Positions 20,790-34,020 of a stretch of 64,000 nt of DNA are shown here, in pieces; within the stretch, counting starts at the first letter, position 1; every line of letters begins with the position of its first letter. The notes under the pieces are model-generated. The model had not been told where the DNA came from. It saw only the letters and a list, made by a program, of their open reading frames with translations, and searched no databases. Origin of the DNA: Gonatopus flavifemur (taxonomy: Eukaryota; Arthropoda; Insecta; Hymenoptera; Dryinidae). The translations under genes were made by a program, and so were the position numbers. The stretch covers positions 30,354,001 to 30,418,000 of the forward strand of contig JAFFJZ010000004.1 of the NCBI GenBank assembly GCA_018340375.1, read 5' to 3'.

Positions 20790-23430
20790 CGGGCATGTGT
20801 GTAAAGTTTGATTCGGATGTTTGAAAAAACAGCCTGATTGCGTTGATTTGAAGTTTCTATCAACGTAAGCTTGAAAATAAGTTAACACCAATATTTTCCA
20901 AGTGAATCAATCAACCACTTACACGGACAGCGAGAAACAAAGTTTTTTCAATTAAATTTCAAACATATATACTCGTATATGAGATTGAACGAAATTTATT
21001 TCACCTTTACAAGGTCTTGCACGTGACCGAATTTGCAAAACCATAAAACAAAATGCTCACTCCAAGTGGGATTCATGAAAAAGCAAAAAAATAAGAATAA
21101 AAATATACTGATATTATTATTATTATATCTTAAACGCGTTATTCGAATAGAGGGGGTATTGTTAATACCTTTGTGCTTTCAGATGCATGAGAAGCGAGTA
21201 AAGGAAATAAAAACAATATTAAGGAATACTGATTAAAAAATTAGACAGAAAATTAAATTCATAGTCATATAAAATATTGTTATATCCATATTTTATAGGG
21301 AAAAAAGCAATATAAAAATGACGACACGTACGGTCAAAGCAATGTTTCGACACAACGAATTATATCATGATTATATTATGATTATTATACAAAATGGCGA
21401 TGAACATCGAAGTTCATTGATGCACGGAGACAAATGCTTTAGCTGTGAGAAAGAGAGTCATTTTTCACCTGCTACAGCTAAATTTCCACCATTATCAGCA
21501 GAAGTTTGGCTAGAGTTGTTTAGAAAATACCTGTTTGATGGGTGGTGAAATATTTAGTTGCGATAGCCAAAATTTACCTGATACAGCTGAACATTTATTT
21601 CCGTGTGATGATGATTATGATATATTATATACAATGGAGGGAAGATAATCGTCGTGTTCTCCGTACTTTTTCTGTGATTTTTTTGGATGTTTATTGAATG
21701 AGGATTCTCAGGGAAATTGATTGTCTTGTTTTCTTTACCTCCTGCGCTAGATATGCACAGATCCTCCTCCTGAATTGTATAGAGAGGAGGATGGATATAG
21801 ATAAGTGAGGTACTTTGATCGAAAATCTAATTCTTCACCGTCTTTGCATTTGATAAACCTTTTTTCATTTTTTTTTCGTCGGTGAAGAGCCCTCATATCG
21901 AATTATTCAATGATTTTAAATACGAATACGGGCATCATTTGAGCTTTCGAAGAGGCAATTACCGCCCTCTCTTTCTTCACCGTTGGAGTCCTTTAAACTT
22001 CCAATACTATTTTATGATGATCCAATTACAGATGTGACATTATTTAAGAATAAGGTCGTAAGTGGTTTCAACCGACGACGATTCAATTCGATTCATTAAA
22101 TTTGACCTAAATTGAACATTCTTCCGTATTCAATAAAGATAACCATTCAGTTTAATACATACATATGTTTAAAAAGTACGGATTCACGACAAGAAGAGTT
22201 GAGACCGAGACTTCGTGTTTCTTTTGTTTTTTTTCTCGATCACGGGGTGTCGGAAAACAATCCTATTTACATGTATAAATATGAGATAATTATTCGCGAT
22301 TATCTCTATGAAAGAAATGATCTTGATAGAAGTTGCATGCAACATGTACAGTAGACGACCTCACCGCCAAAAGTTGATACTATAGAAGACAACAAATATA
22401 CTACATATATATATATATTATATACGCATACACTTATAATATATATATAAATATATATACACCATACGTACGGATACACCAACGCGTAAATGAGAAAGAA
22501 AAACTGAGACAAATATTTTCGTGCAGTGAGTTTTAGAAGGGGATCTTTACGGTTTGTATTATCAAAGAGGAATATCATTGGTCTTAAAATCATAGCTCCT
22601 GTGAGATTTGTCTGTTCTGCTTCTACCAGTATATCACACATGATCCAAGAGCTCTCCATCAATCGTGCTTATTTAACTGTGAAAGTTTTCATTCATTTTT
22701 CTCAACATAAATTTCTGATTTTATGGAGATTCCTGGTTTTCCTCACGAGATCGTAAGATTATAAATCGGTCAGGAACCCTCACTACTTGAAGGGAAACTC
22801 GTAAAATTCAACTGTATCCAACTAAGTAAACATAAAATACGCCAGTGTTCAAAGTCCTATAGAAATTATTTTTCATTTTTGGAAGAAAAATAATTTTTAC
22901 ACATTAGGTAAACGTTGAGAAAGGTCTGTATGAGGGTGCACCGTAGACATATAACGAATTTTCAAGATCATAAGGGTAATACCAAATAGAAATGTCGAAT
23001 CTGCAAACTTTGAAACCTTTGAATCGATGAAATCTTAGTGAAAATTTTCCCTCTTTCTCATGATGCTGAGAAATTATCCACAGTTTTGTTCAATTAACTT
23101 TCAGACAACATTTAGATATACTGGAGCAGGTGTCTCAAAGCTTCTCGAAACCAATGCATTGAAGAGCTTTCTGATGTCTTCCATTGATCCAATGACAAAC
23201 CAACGTATAGAAACCAATCGAATTTCTGAATGCAGTAGTAGGTAGGAATCTTTTCGCCGAAAAAGCTTTCTGTCGAATGGACATAATTTGACAAGCGTTA
23301 TTCGTTTCCTAGAGATTTATAAAAGCGACTAGCGATTGTCGAATTATGTCCCCTCGGCAAAAAGACCCCCTACCGCAAAAATGAACCGGAAAGAGAATGA
23401 AAAGAAATTCAACGGAATGAAATGATTATT
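20790..23430. other. AT-rich DNA without recognised genes
   Basis: It holds short low-complexity frames (21318-21548, 22112-22354 and others) with no family resemblance, and TA-rich microsatellite tracts at about 22400-22460. No repeat boundaries were resolved. Confidence 0.4.
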
Positions 23431-23948
23431 AGTTACTAAAGATAGTAAAAAAAATGATGATGAATCATGATAATGATTGCTGAAATTGAGAATAAAAGTA
23501 TATCAACTAATCAATTCGTGTGTTGATACCAATGTATATTATTGAATAAATTATTGATATAAAGAACCATCATCATTATTTATTATTCTTATCATTATTT
23601 ATAATTATCAATACTGCTATTGATGATTGATAATGATAATAATAGTATAAATAAAAATACATATATTGATTCACTGATTGATTGATATGAATATCAATAA
23701 GTGAATAAATTATGATTGTTGATTATCAATCATTATTAATATTCTCATTCACATTTATTATCACTCAATAATATCAATATCGTAATTGATGAAAACAATA
23801 ATGAGAGCAATAATGAATAACTTCAATAATCAATGATATTATGGATTGAAATATGTTAAACGATTATTTCATTCATCAAAATCAATATTAATAAATGGAT
23901 GAATCATTGATATCAATTCTTATATCAGTATCAATTGTTTATTATCTT
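23431..23948. repeat. low-complexity ATCAAT/GAT-rich tract
   Basis: About 500 bp made almost entirely of degenerate AATCATTGAT, ATCAATATC and AATAATGA words on both strands. No open frame; it abuts the hAT element directly. Confidence 0.65.
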
Positions 23949-24852
23949 CAGTGTGGCCAGTTTTTTATGACCAACTGTAGCCCAAAGCGAACATTCGAGT
24001 AGCCCAGAGTAGCCGATAAATTGTTGTAGGAGCCCAAAAGTAGCCCATGAAAGAATTCAAACAACAGATGATTAAACGATGAATTTTATTGAAAAATAAA
24101 CATTCGATTTGAAAACAGATGCAGTCCAATCTGGTCATAAACCTCGCTTAGGGGTTGTAGGGGAAGATAGTGGGAGGAAATCGACGTCCCTTCCACTATA
24201 AGTAACAATTTTGTCTTGCACTACTTTTTATAAGCCTCGCTCAATCCATGTTATACCACATATATCGAATTGTGTATGTTGAAAATTAAACATATTTTCA
24301 TTTTCAACTTCTAGTGTGCGTTACATGGACACCTTTGTACTCATTGCATATCAAAATAAATTCAACATTTTTCATGGTCTACAGTTGACCAGTTTCTCAG
24401 GCCAAGGATCATACTCACCAGAGGAGCTTATAGCAAGATGTATGAACCAAAACTACAAACGATCTTAGAGCGGGGGAATATTTGTGCTCATTGAAGCAGA
24501 ACAAATATCTGCGTGAATTATGAATGATAGGATTATAACCAGAGTGGACTTTACTTTCAATCTGCCATCACGGTGACAGGTATTTTAGTCGTTAACCAGT
24601 CTCTCAGAATTCCTTCTAGTGCCATGAGAATCAACCAATCGCATGCAATATTCCTCTTGAGAAGAGCTCTATGCATAATCAGGATTCGTGAAACGGATCC
24701 TTCAAAATCGATTAATCTTTTCTTCATGTCAAGATGTGGAATCAGTCCAAGATAGTTCAATTGGCTATCAGTCGTCATAGCAAAGAAATTACTCGCCGAT
24801 TGGCTCTTCAAGTAGCCCAATCGGCGAAGAATAGCTCAACCTGGCCACACTG
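23949..24852. mobile_element. non-autonomous hAT element, 904 bp
   Basis: Perfect 12-bp terminal inverted repeats, CAGTGTGGCCAG and CTGGCCACACTG. The flanking octamers ATTATCTT (23941-23948) and ATTATTTT (24853-24860) are an 8-bp target duplication with one mismatch. CAGTG ends plus 8-bp duplication define hAT. Subterminal GTAGCCC motifs recur near both ends, a common transposase-binding arrangement. No transposase frame; 24557-24820 is not similar to anything I recognise. Confidence 0.85.
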
Positions 24853-24860
24853 ATTATTTT

Positions 24861-26798
24861 CATCATTATTTTTTATTATTATTCAGGCGATCAACCAAAT
24901 TTTCTAGCTGTCTAATACTCAAGTGAGCTATTTTCCTCAGTGTGATGACAAAAAGAAATTTTCGCGGATTCCGCATTTTGTAAGTTTTTCATTAATCTGT
25001 CCGATAAAATTTTTTGATATGAGATAATGTTTTCTTTGTGGAATGGAATAATTCATCAACATTATACGTTTATAAGCCACCAATTATCATTTACCGTCAA
25101 CCGATATATGTCGGGCTAACCTTTAATGAGATGATACACCCAGAAAATGTTATGCTTGTTTTCAGCGTAGTGAGCTTCATTAAAGCGTAATTTATTCTTT
25201 TTATATATTTGCCCAAACATATTGCACTCACTTCAAATATATTTTATGCTATAGAATCAAACGAATTTGTTCACACTTCGGAGAAGGATATATTCATCTT
25301 CGATTAAACACGATATTCTTGTTTTGAATGTTCCTTTTCAGTTCAACTTCAGCTTGAAATTGGTTTCATATCAAGTTGAATAGTATTTTTGAATCAATCT
25401 TAGATATCATTGGAATAACATTAAGGGATATTCTTGAGTTCAGAAAGAAATACCACAAGTACTATTGTTTTTATCATCAAAGTCTGAATATACTTGACAT
25501 TTGCGTGTTATTAGTAACTACAATTAGAAGTAGTCATTTGTCGGAACAATATAGTGGAATCAAATGATATATGAAAAAACGTACCTTTCAATTGTAATCA
25601 TCACATTTACATGAAGTATATTCCGAGATGAATGATAAAAACAACTTTCAATGGTATATTTTTATCCATTTGTGAAAGAATAGTTGAGAAAGAATTTAGT
25701 TGAATTCCGGGAATTTGACATTATGTCACTCTAAACTCTTTCTGAAGCCATATGCTGCCTGGAGTGTAGACTTAATATACACCCCAAATAAGGAAAATTG
25801 ATTGTAAGAAGTGTGTCGTGAATACTCTGATCCCAAACAACAAAAGATCACTTAAGAATTTTTCAAGAACTCTTTGAGAACTGAAGAGTTCCCACAGAGT
25901 TTTTGAAGAAGTCTTTCGCGAATTCTTTGCTGTCAACACTGAACGGATTACATCCATTTTGCCTTTCTTTCTCTCAAGTAGCGATCCCCATGCAACAATT
26001 TTCTCACGCCCCCCCCCCCTCGCGCGTCATCTGTTATGTTTATTTCGTAGGTCAAGCAAAGGTCCCATTCTTGAGAAGAACGTAATAAATGTTTGAACGT
26101 GAAAATAAGAATAACGTCAACTTGCGTTGCGCTTAATAGTTTTAAATCAAATATCGTTTCTCATAGAATATTTTATGCTGAATCCAAGAATATATATATC
26201 TCTTAATTTTGTTCTGAAAATATTTTATATTTCTTTTGCAACTAACATCGTTTCAAAATGAGCATAGTAGAGTAAAAATAAGCATTTTTGGGATTTTCAA
26301 CTGTTAAGCATAATCTCATGCTGTTTTCAAGCTTATCGTTTTCTGGGTGTATACAGCAGCAGAACATGAGTTTACCGATGTCCCCTGTAGGAGTTGATCC
26401 GATCCAGATTTCGCATGCCGATTCTGTATGCCATCATTTTCCAGGAAGCACAGAAAGTTCTCTGAACATTTTCAAAACATGCACTTGGTTCTGCGTGTTT
26501 TGGTCTTCGGGAAGTAGGTTCTACAAACGTTTAGAGTACCTACATTTTGCAAGCCCCTGAATACGTTGTCAATACATCTTTTTCACACATCTACTTCGGG
26601 CCATTCTCATAATGTTTTTCAACGTACTTTCATGGCAACTAACCTTTGAAAACATGTATGCAGCTTCGTAAAACGTTAGGAAAACCTTTATTGAACATGT
26701 TCCCAGACCGTCGCACGACGCACATGAATAGAACTAACCGGGACATTTGCACGTACCTGGGACATAGATGTGACGTTCTTAGAACATCCTGAGACTTT
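24861..26798. other. AT-rich DNA, no gene recognised
   Basis: No coding similarity. A C-run (about 13 C) sits near 26010. Frames 25376-25567, 25903-26085 and 26288-26560 have no family match. CTGGGTGTATACAGCAGCAG near 26343 might be the end of a larger element ending near 27182 (GGTGCTGTATGGG), but I could not confirm it. Confidence 0.35.
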
Positions 26799-27111
26799 CC
26801 AAGCAGCAACAGAATTTCTAAGTATATACGGAATAGACACGTTCGTAGAATGTGCGGATGAGATACGAAAAACATATAATGAATATTCATGTTCGAATGA
26901 GACTGTTTTAAATATACTTAGAACGCACTTAGTACATTCGAAATGTACGATATACATTCAATCGACGTTCAATCAACGTACTGTCGTATGTTCGGTTACA
27001 TACGTTCGATGAATATGCATAGCACCTATAAAACGGTCTCATTCGAATGTGCATAGAACATATTTCGAATATTCGAAGAACGTTCATAGTATACTCTGGT
27101 GCTGCTTGGGG
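26799..27111 (+). repeat. palindromic dispersed repeat, copy 2 (TIR CCAAGCAGCAACAG)
   Basis: The left end CCAAGCAGCAACAG and right end CTGGTGCTGCTTGG are inverted repeats with one difference. The interior matches 1739-2046 in inverted orientation and keeps an open frame (26770-27012) with the same residues as copy 1. GAACGTTC-type palindromes recur inside. Superfamily not determined. Confidence 0.75.
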
Positions 27112-27740
27112 TTATTTGCACATGCTCTGTGTAACCAAGCACGTTGTCTGAACGTTCAAAAGACCTCGCGGTGCTGTATGGGTTGACAAGAAACGCTCAA
27201 TGTTGTTGTATTTGCTGAGTAACTAATATTTGGGAGGTTGAGGGGTGACATGTTCTTTGGGATACACAATTTGGAACAGCTGGAGTTTAGACCGGATCTG
27301 AAATTCTTATGTTTGTACACAAGAATGCGGGTTGATTCATCATTAAAAAGACAAAATGTAGTTTGATGGATTTCCTTCCTCATACTCTACTCGTCTGTTT
27401 GTCTCTTTTGTCTCTATCTGCCTGTTTGTTTGTATCTCTTTTTTTCTTCGCCTCTCTCTCGTTGTTTCTCTGAACATTTTGCTTTCATCGTAGGTAAAAG
27501 TTTTCCGGACGTGTGATATACATCGGTTCATTAGCTCAACAGCTCAATTCGCTTTTGATTCGCGCGTGAAAATAAGAACACTGTTCATTTGAGCTATTAC
27601 GTAGAGAATGGTCATTTCAAGAACCTCCGGTATCACATCAAAGGAGCATGAAAAATAGTATGATACGTTGGAAATGAGAAATGAATACTGTTCTGAGCAA
27701 AGAATCCACTTGAAGACCAATGATACTATCCTACAGAGAA
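27112..27740. other. no gene recognised
   Basis: Short frames only. A pyrimidine-rich patch (TCTCTTTTGTCTCTATCTGC-like) lies near 27390-27470. Confidence 0.35.
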
Positions 27741-27756
27741 TAACTTCGTCCTCATG

Positions 27757-27834
27757 TTCTCTCTCCCTTTCTGTCTGTATACCTATCTCTTGCTGTATTT
27801 CTGTCTGTCTGTCTGTCTCTCTTTCTCTCTCTCC

Positions 27835-27896
<62 letters not shown>
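27757..27896. repeat. compound microsatellite (TCTG)n(TC)n(AC)n(TC)n
   Basis: A strand-biased pyrimidine tract with CTGT repeats at about 27800-27816, CACACA at about 27842-27868 and CTCTCT at about 27868-27894. The Ser/Leu-rich and Cys/Val/Arg/Glu-rich frames over it are simple-sequence artefacts. Confidence 0.9.
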
Positions 27897-27899
<3 letters not shown>

Positions 27900-28089
27900 T
27901 ATTTTCAACAATATTTCTCTTAGCTCTAACTTCATCGCATTTGGCAAGCGCATTCGATGCGGTTTAAACACTTCTCATATCTTAGAGCAATAAATCCTAA
28001 GCAATATTAATTAGTTACTCAATGCGTTTAGGCACATAACAACGAATCGACTTATATGATTTGATATTAATGATATCATACATACTTAT

Positions 28090-28094
<5 letters not shown>

Positions 28095-28130
<36 letters not shown>
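28095..28130. repeat. (TA)n microsatellite
   Basis: Uninterrupted TA dinucleotides of about 36 bp. Confidence 0.9.
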
Positions 28131-28135
<5 letters not shown>

Positions 28136-28293
28136 GTATGTATGTATATAGATTTGAGGGAATTCAAATAATAGGCATACGCAGGCTTAACGGTGGCCGT
28201 AAGTGCTTTCTTATGAAAAACAAAGAAATAAAAAACTCAAAAGAACCCCAAACAAGAGCATGAAGTTCGGAAACCTAAAGGATAATATATTCT

Positions 28294-28410
28294 TCCATTT
28301 ATTTATTTATTTATTCATTTATTTATTCACTTATTTAATTATTCATTTATTTATTCATTTATTCCCTTATTTATTTATTCATTCGTTTATGCATACAGTT
28401 ATTTATTTAT
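28294..28410. repeat. TTTATTTATTCA-type tetranucleotide tract
   Basis: Degenerate ATTT/ATTC tetranucleotide repeats; the Leu/Ile/Phe/Tyr-rich frame 28203-28463 is its by-product. Confidence 0.85.
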
Positions 28411-30970
28411 CCACTCCCTCGTACATTATTTTCGACTTTCGGATACCTAGCTCTTTATATTAAAACCAAACCAAAACTGTTAACAGTATTACGATTAGTC
28501 TTAGCGACACCTGATGTAATATATTATTATTTATTCGATTATAGAACGATTATATACATACAACGATCAATGAATGAATTATTCAATTCAATGAATTAAA
28601 CAACGAGTTTCAACCTTGAAGAAAATAATGTTATTTTTTACCACATTCTGCGCTCAGTCAATAATTCAAAACTATCGATATTATCGCAATAGTTTTGAGA
28701 TTAGTTTTCACCATTAGTCAATATTATGATTCCAAAGAGGAGCAAAATTATATACATATATATGTACATATAATATATAATCGGAGAATGTAGATAATTG
28801 ATACAATCGTGATAGTATCAACTTTTATCCTCAATATTAATCAATGATATAATATTACAATGAAAAAAAAAGAAGTGATTATTAATTCGTAAAGAATTAT
28901 TGTTCCCAAAAAAATAGACTCGTCTGCAAAATTTATACTCAAGACGTGACACTTAACGTAGGAAATATTGAATGATGAAAGCAATGAAATTCGATGCTTT
29001 AAAGGTGGTTAAGCGGAGAATTATGTATAAAACCGATGAAGTACTGGTGATCTCAATTATTTTCCAATCACGCGTTCATTGATATTTTGAATATGAAAGA
29101 AGTTCATGGGAAAAGATGTTGATTCCTTTCCAAATCAAAAGAGTTTCCATTTCATGAAATTCTCGAATCAACTATGATTGATTCATTTGATATTCGAAAC
29201 CTCGAAGAGTAGTATTGTATTGATTCCTTTTTTGAGGAAAAGAACACTAAATAATTATCCGCAGTAAACAATCAATCCAATTCAAGGAAAATCTAACTCC
29301 GCTAACTCACATTATTGATTGAAAAGAGACAGGATCATTATATAAAAAGAGAGGTCCGACACAAACGCTAGTATCCCCTTGAAGGCAAAGGTTTCAACAT
29401 CCAAATTTCACATCTGCCTCACTACTCTTCTCAAATGTGAATGAATAAGAGGAAAAATAACGATATATTAATTACTTTTCATTTGATTAATTTATCTATT
29501 TTTTTTAAAAACTGAGGAAAGAAATCTGGTGATTTAGAATGTAGTGAATGTTCTGAACAATGTGATTCCCGGGCTCCTTGCATTTAACGAGTAATATCAA
29601 TATTTTATAGATCGGAATTTATCCAATGACTTTGAAAAAAAATTCATTTACATCATCTTCAAATGAAAGAGAAGATATAGGTACCCTCTCATGTATCCTT
29701 TCCTTTGTCTTAGTTCTAATGAAATATCATTCATCTTCATTGTAGAATTATTGTTATACTCTTTCAATAGAACAGAAGTTTGTTCAACGTTTGTTGTGTT
29801 CCGTTATTCACTAGAGGTATGAAAAATTGATGAAGAATCAGTCACTTCTTTTGTAAAGTGATTTGATCAACAATCAGACGTACCCTTTCTACGATACATC
29901 AGTTCACGTCTTGTCTGATGTCGTGGATAGGATTCATCTGTTACTATTGAAAATTCACTGTCAGAATTAACGCTAAATCTATTCTTGATGGATTGATCCA
30001 AAATTTGAGATCAAAATGCATTTAATAGCCTTATTTTTTCCACTACTTTTTAAGGAATGCTCTCAACTGTTCGAACTTTTTTACTCCATAATCCAGAAAT
30101 TGACAAACGAAACGACAGAGAAAGTCCATGAAAATCCATCGTTTGATCAGATGATTTTGGTAAACATGGGGAATGAATTTTCTGATATGAATTTGAAGTA
30201 AGAATATTATTTAGGGAATGAAACGCAAAAAGTGGGAATTGATCACCAGCGCAGTTGATACCAATTATTGTACCATTTTATCGTACCATTTTATCGTATG
30301 AAGATGATGCACATTTCTTAAGAAACAAACTGGTTCAGTACTGGAGTATCCTGGATAGGTTTAAATTTCTAATTTCCTCTCTAGGAAGTTTGACTCGGTG
30401 GATCATGTCCTAGTTTCTCATTCTGGATGTCTTGCTGTCTCGCTGTGACATCGCCAAAGTGGAGTGTTTGTAACACGGTTGTCGTAGATTCTATGAATGT
30501 TTCTTGTACATTGTTTCGAATCATCGAAAAAGTCTGGAAGAATTTGCATCGTATTTGTAACTTCAATCTGAAAATTTTTGCAATGAGAGTGCAGGAGACA
30601 TTGAATGGCTGTTATCTCAAAACTCCGGCGATGATAACACGCGTTCAAGATAGTACGGTAGAAAAATGTGTTCAAATTCAGGCGTTACAAATCATAAAAT
30701 TGATACCATGTATATAATTGCATTGATTAACAGCTTAATCGAAGACGAGATTTATAAAACATGTGGAGTCATCAGGAATGATTCATTGATGATTTCGTTG
30801 TATATTTGTCTTGAATTGTGTATGTACAAATATTTGGAGAGAGAAGAAATCGCTCGTTCCAAAAAGGTATTGGATCTTGTCAAATTTTGTTGTAAACTAA
30901 ACAAATTCCCTGCCAAATCCCATTCGATTATTATTCGGGTGGATTATATCGTTTTTTTTTCAGTTAGGGA
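28411..30970. other. AT-rich DNA, no gene recognised
   Basis: No coding similarity. GCTAGTATCCCCTTGA at about 29369-29384 matches the right end of the element at 43758-44127 and may be a solo terminus. The 152-codon frame at 30666-31124 has no family match and runs into a palindromic repeat, so I do not call it a gene. Confidence 0.35.
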
Positions 30971-30976
30971 TATACA

Positions 30977-31198
30977 CACTGTCAGAAATATCTGGAAATT
31001 TTTTTCAATTGCATGCATAAATTCAAGTTCATACACATTCTACATTACATTGAATGTACAAAGACATGAAAAAATTATAGATTATGCTATAGTTTACATC
31101 AAATTTAATGTAAAATGTGTATGAAACTAAATTCATGCACATACTTGAAAAAACCCTCAGCAAAAACATTGAAATTATTGCAGAAATTTCTAACAGTG
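30977..31198. mobile_element. palindromic MITE with CACTGTCAGAAAT termini
   Basis: CACTGTCAGAAAT and ATTTCTAACAGTG are near-inverted ends. Inside, AAATTCAAGTTCATACACAT is mirrored by ATGTGTATGAAACTAAATTC and AATGTA by TACATT words. No protein. No clear target duplication. Confidence 0.55.
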
Positions 31199-31312
31199 CA
31201 GGGAGCTTAATTTTTTTCATGTTATTTATCCAGATTTCTTATTTTTTTTGAATTGATAATCTTTGAATCAATCGACTATTTCAAATAGAATAAATATTCC
31301 ACTAATAAAAAA

Positions 31313-31579
31313 TCACCTGGTTGGAGCATTAGTGGTGGCAATAACTTGGAATCTGGTTGTATTCGCCAGGAAATATAATTGTGACATCCAGAAAAAGTGG
31401 TTGAAGCCAAAATTAACTACATTTTTCAAGTTGGAAGAACCAGATTTTTTCTTGGAGGATAACCAAAATATATGGTTAATTTTGGCTCCAACCACTTCTT
31501 CTGGACGTCACCATCACATTCCCAGGTGAATGGAACCAGATTTCAAGTTATTGCGACTACGAATCTTTCAACCAGGTCG
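31313..31579. mobile_element. palindromic MITE with ACCTGGTTG termini
   Basis: The left end CACCTGGTTGGAGC and right end TTCAACCAGGTCG are inverted. The arms continue through GCAATAACTTGGAATCTGGT and GTGGTTGAAGCCAAAATTAA with their complements at about 31480-31550. It ends 16 bp before the next palindrome. No protein. Confidence 0.75.
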
Positions 31580-31595
31580 TTTTTCTATCAGTGTA

Positions 31596-31805
31596 CACTG
31601 AAAAAAAGGTATGGCTCCCACAGCTCTACTATTCATGTGTTCTCGCTGTCAGGAGGTATAAAGATGCCAGTATAGCTCCCACAGCCGAACGCGTCGCTAT
31701 CATAGCAATCTGTCGGCTGTTGGAGCTATACTGGCATCCTTATACCTCCTGACAGCAAGACCACATAAATAGTAGAGCTGTAAGAGCCATACCTTTTTTT
31801 CAGTG
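31596..31805. mobile_element. TA-flanked palindromic MITE, 210 bp
   Basis: TA at 31594-31595 and 31806-31807. The ends CACTGAAAAAAAGGTATGGC and its complement are perfect or nearly so. The arms extend almost to the centre (CCCACAGCTCTACTATTCAT, CAGGAGGTATAAAGATGCCA with complements), so the whole is one long hairpin. Tc1/mariner-type target. Confidence 0.85.
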
Positions 31806-31807
31806 TA

Positions 31808-34012
31808 ATATTCAATATACATTTCTTCTCGGGGTGGTATAGATGCTTCAACGAACTTCACTTATTCACCTCATTAAGTACAAAGAAATCGATGCTCAAT
31901 TCTAATGAACTTTGATTGAAGGGAAGGAAAAAAAATTTCTGAACGGTAATTGGCCAAATTTGATTCAAACATGTTATTTTATTTTATTTCATATAATTGA
32001 ATTTTTTAGTGAACTCATTCGAATACAGATATCTTTTCTTTCTGGATTGCAGAGGGAAAAATAATTCATGACATGTGTGCGCGGTCGATTTGGTTTGATG
32101 AACCAATCTTTCGTATACCTCATATGTTGCGCGAAAGCTCTTCATTCGACTAACGATATCAAGCGAAAAGATTCTTTTTCTGTGAACAATTTTAGGAATA
32201 AAAGAGTGAAATCCTAATCAAGGATCGATTGATTTTTCGGGTAGAAGAATTCGTAGAAAAACTCGTGTTTGCCCTTTCATTATGAAAAAGATGAATATTG
32301 AAAAACGAAACATAATATTAATTGCAATTGTGTTTTGAAGTTTTATTCCTTTCGCTCAATATGTGCTGTATATAAAATTTTCCTACTCTGTACATTGAAT
32401 GATACATTGGAAAATTGGAAAAAATAGAAATATATTTTTTGAATATAAAATCGCGAGTGAAAAATTAGAAGATTTGATCATTTTTTCATGGATGACGAAT
32501 GAATTCTATTCTGTAAGGAAAATTCTAAGACAAGTTCGAACAGTTAGAGTTTCAAAATTCATAGTGAAATGAATTATTGAAACAAAGAGAGCAAAAGATA
32601 AAGAAAACAGAGAAGAATTAATAAAATACTATATCTAATGACGTAGAAAATTCGAAAAGCACATATTCGGAATACTATATAACGTGCAGTTATTGAAAAA
32701 CTCACAACGAATCAATTATTCATGAGAATTTCATTACTCAATGAGAAAGTTTTTACCCTTTCTCTAACGAACTGTACATATGCAAATATAAAGTAGAGAA
32801 CCGAATGTATCAAGGGAAAAGATTATAAAGGACGTAGAAATGTACGTTAAAGAGATAGAAATACGAAGGGAATATAATATATTGAAAAAAAAATATGATA
32901 AAAATAATTTTCTTAAAAACGTAAATTACGATGGGAGACATCACGAAGTAAATTATATTAATGATTAAATAAACAAAATAGGTAATTTTTAACTGGCGAG
33001 TGTTGGGTCCCCCAGTCGGGCCAATATTCGATAAATATCGGTGTGAAATTTTTTATCATTCTCATCGTTTCCAACTTTTATCGATAATTAATTCCAGTTT
33101 TATGCGTTGCGTTGCATGAATAATCACGATTATTATCATAATCATGTGTATCCTAACAGCTAGGATATTGATATGAGGGTTTATTTATTTTCATCAATCA
33201 TCGTGTTTCTTTCTTCAAATTTCCATCACGTAACTGATAAGGCATTGGTAGTATGCTAGGTTGAACACGTTTAGTACGTCAAACTATACAATCAACGTAT
33301 GAAAGACACAAGGAAGAATAATTTGTCAACTTTGAATAAATATCAGTTTTATATTGATTCTATGTACCATACGTCAAACATAGTCTGTTATGTGATATTT
33401 GAGAAACGATTAATACGGATAATTCTCATCATGAAAATGAAAATAATGCTCAAACAATAATTTACCGTTTTGAATAGCGTCCTGATTTCATTTTCAGAAG
33501 TTGTTAACAATTTACATGTGTGTAGTTTTTTCTTTTTATAAAAAAGTGGAATGATAATGATTCAAGGTTCAAATAATGAATCAATTTTATATGTGCGTGG
33601 TTTCAACATAATCCAAGTCAATGACAGATGCTTTATACTCGGATGTATAAAAAAAGACATTCAATGTATAATTATATTATCAAGTGACGTATATGTTGAA
33701 TCATTATGATCAACATTTCGCTAAGCGTTTGGCATTTTTAGCAAGAATAATATATGATGTGAAAATGCAAAATTCCTCAAGTCAATTCAAAAAATTACTT
33801 TGTCAATTATTACAATATCAAAATTCTCTTTAATCAAATTGAATAGTCTGATATTCGATTGAGAATACTCGTTTTCCTTCTTAACATTTCCTGATTATTA
33901 TGTGAATAAATTCTACATCCAAGGATTAAACATTTCTCTTTGTTTTGTGTTGCTGAGAAAATAAACTAATAATGATGACAGTCAATGATGATGTATGATT
34001 GCCTGAAGCTCT
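31808..34012. other. AT-rich DNA, no gene recognised
   Basis: No long frame, no known family. Simple AT-rich words only. Confidence 0.4.
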
Positions 34013-34020
34013 GAATAACG

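Noticed and set aside
26343..27182. Larger element from a TACAGCAGCAG end to a GGTGCTGTATGGG end around the 26799-27111 repeat
   Set aside because: Ends match poorly and no target duplication was visible.
27668..27967. Ser/Leu-rich + frame and Cys/Val/Arg/Glu-rich - frame
   Set aside because: Translations of a compound dinucleotide microsatellite.
28203..28463. 86-codon + frame rich in Leu, Ile, Phe and Tyr
   Set aside because: Translation of an ATTT/ATTC tetranucleotide tract.
30666..31124. 152-codon open frame on the + strand
   Set aside because: No recognisable domain, AT-driven composition, and its 3' third is the arm of a palindromic repeat.
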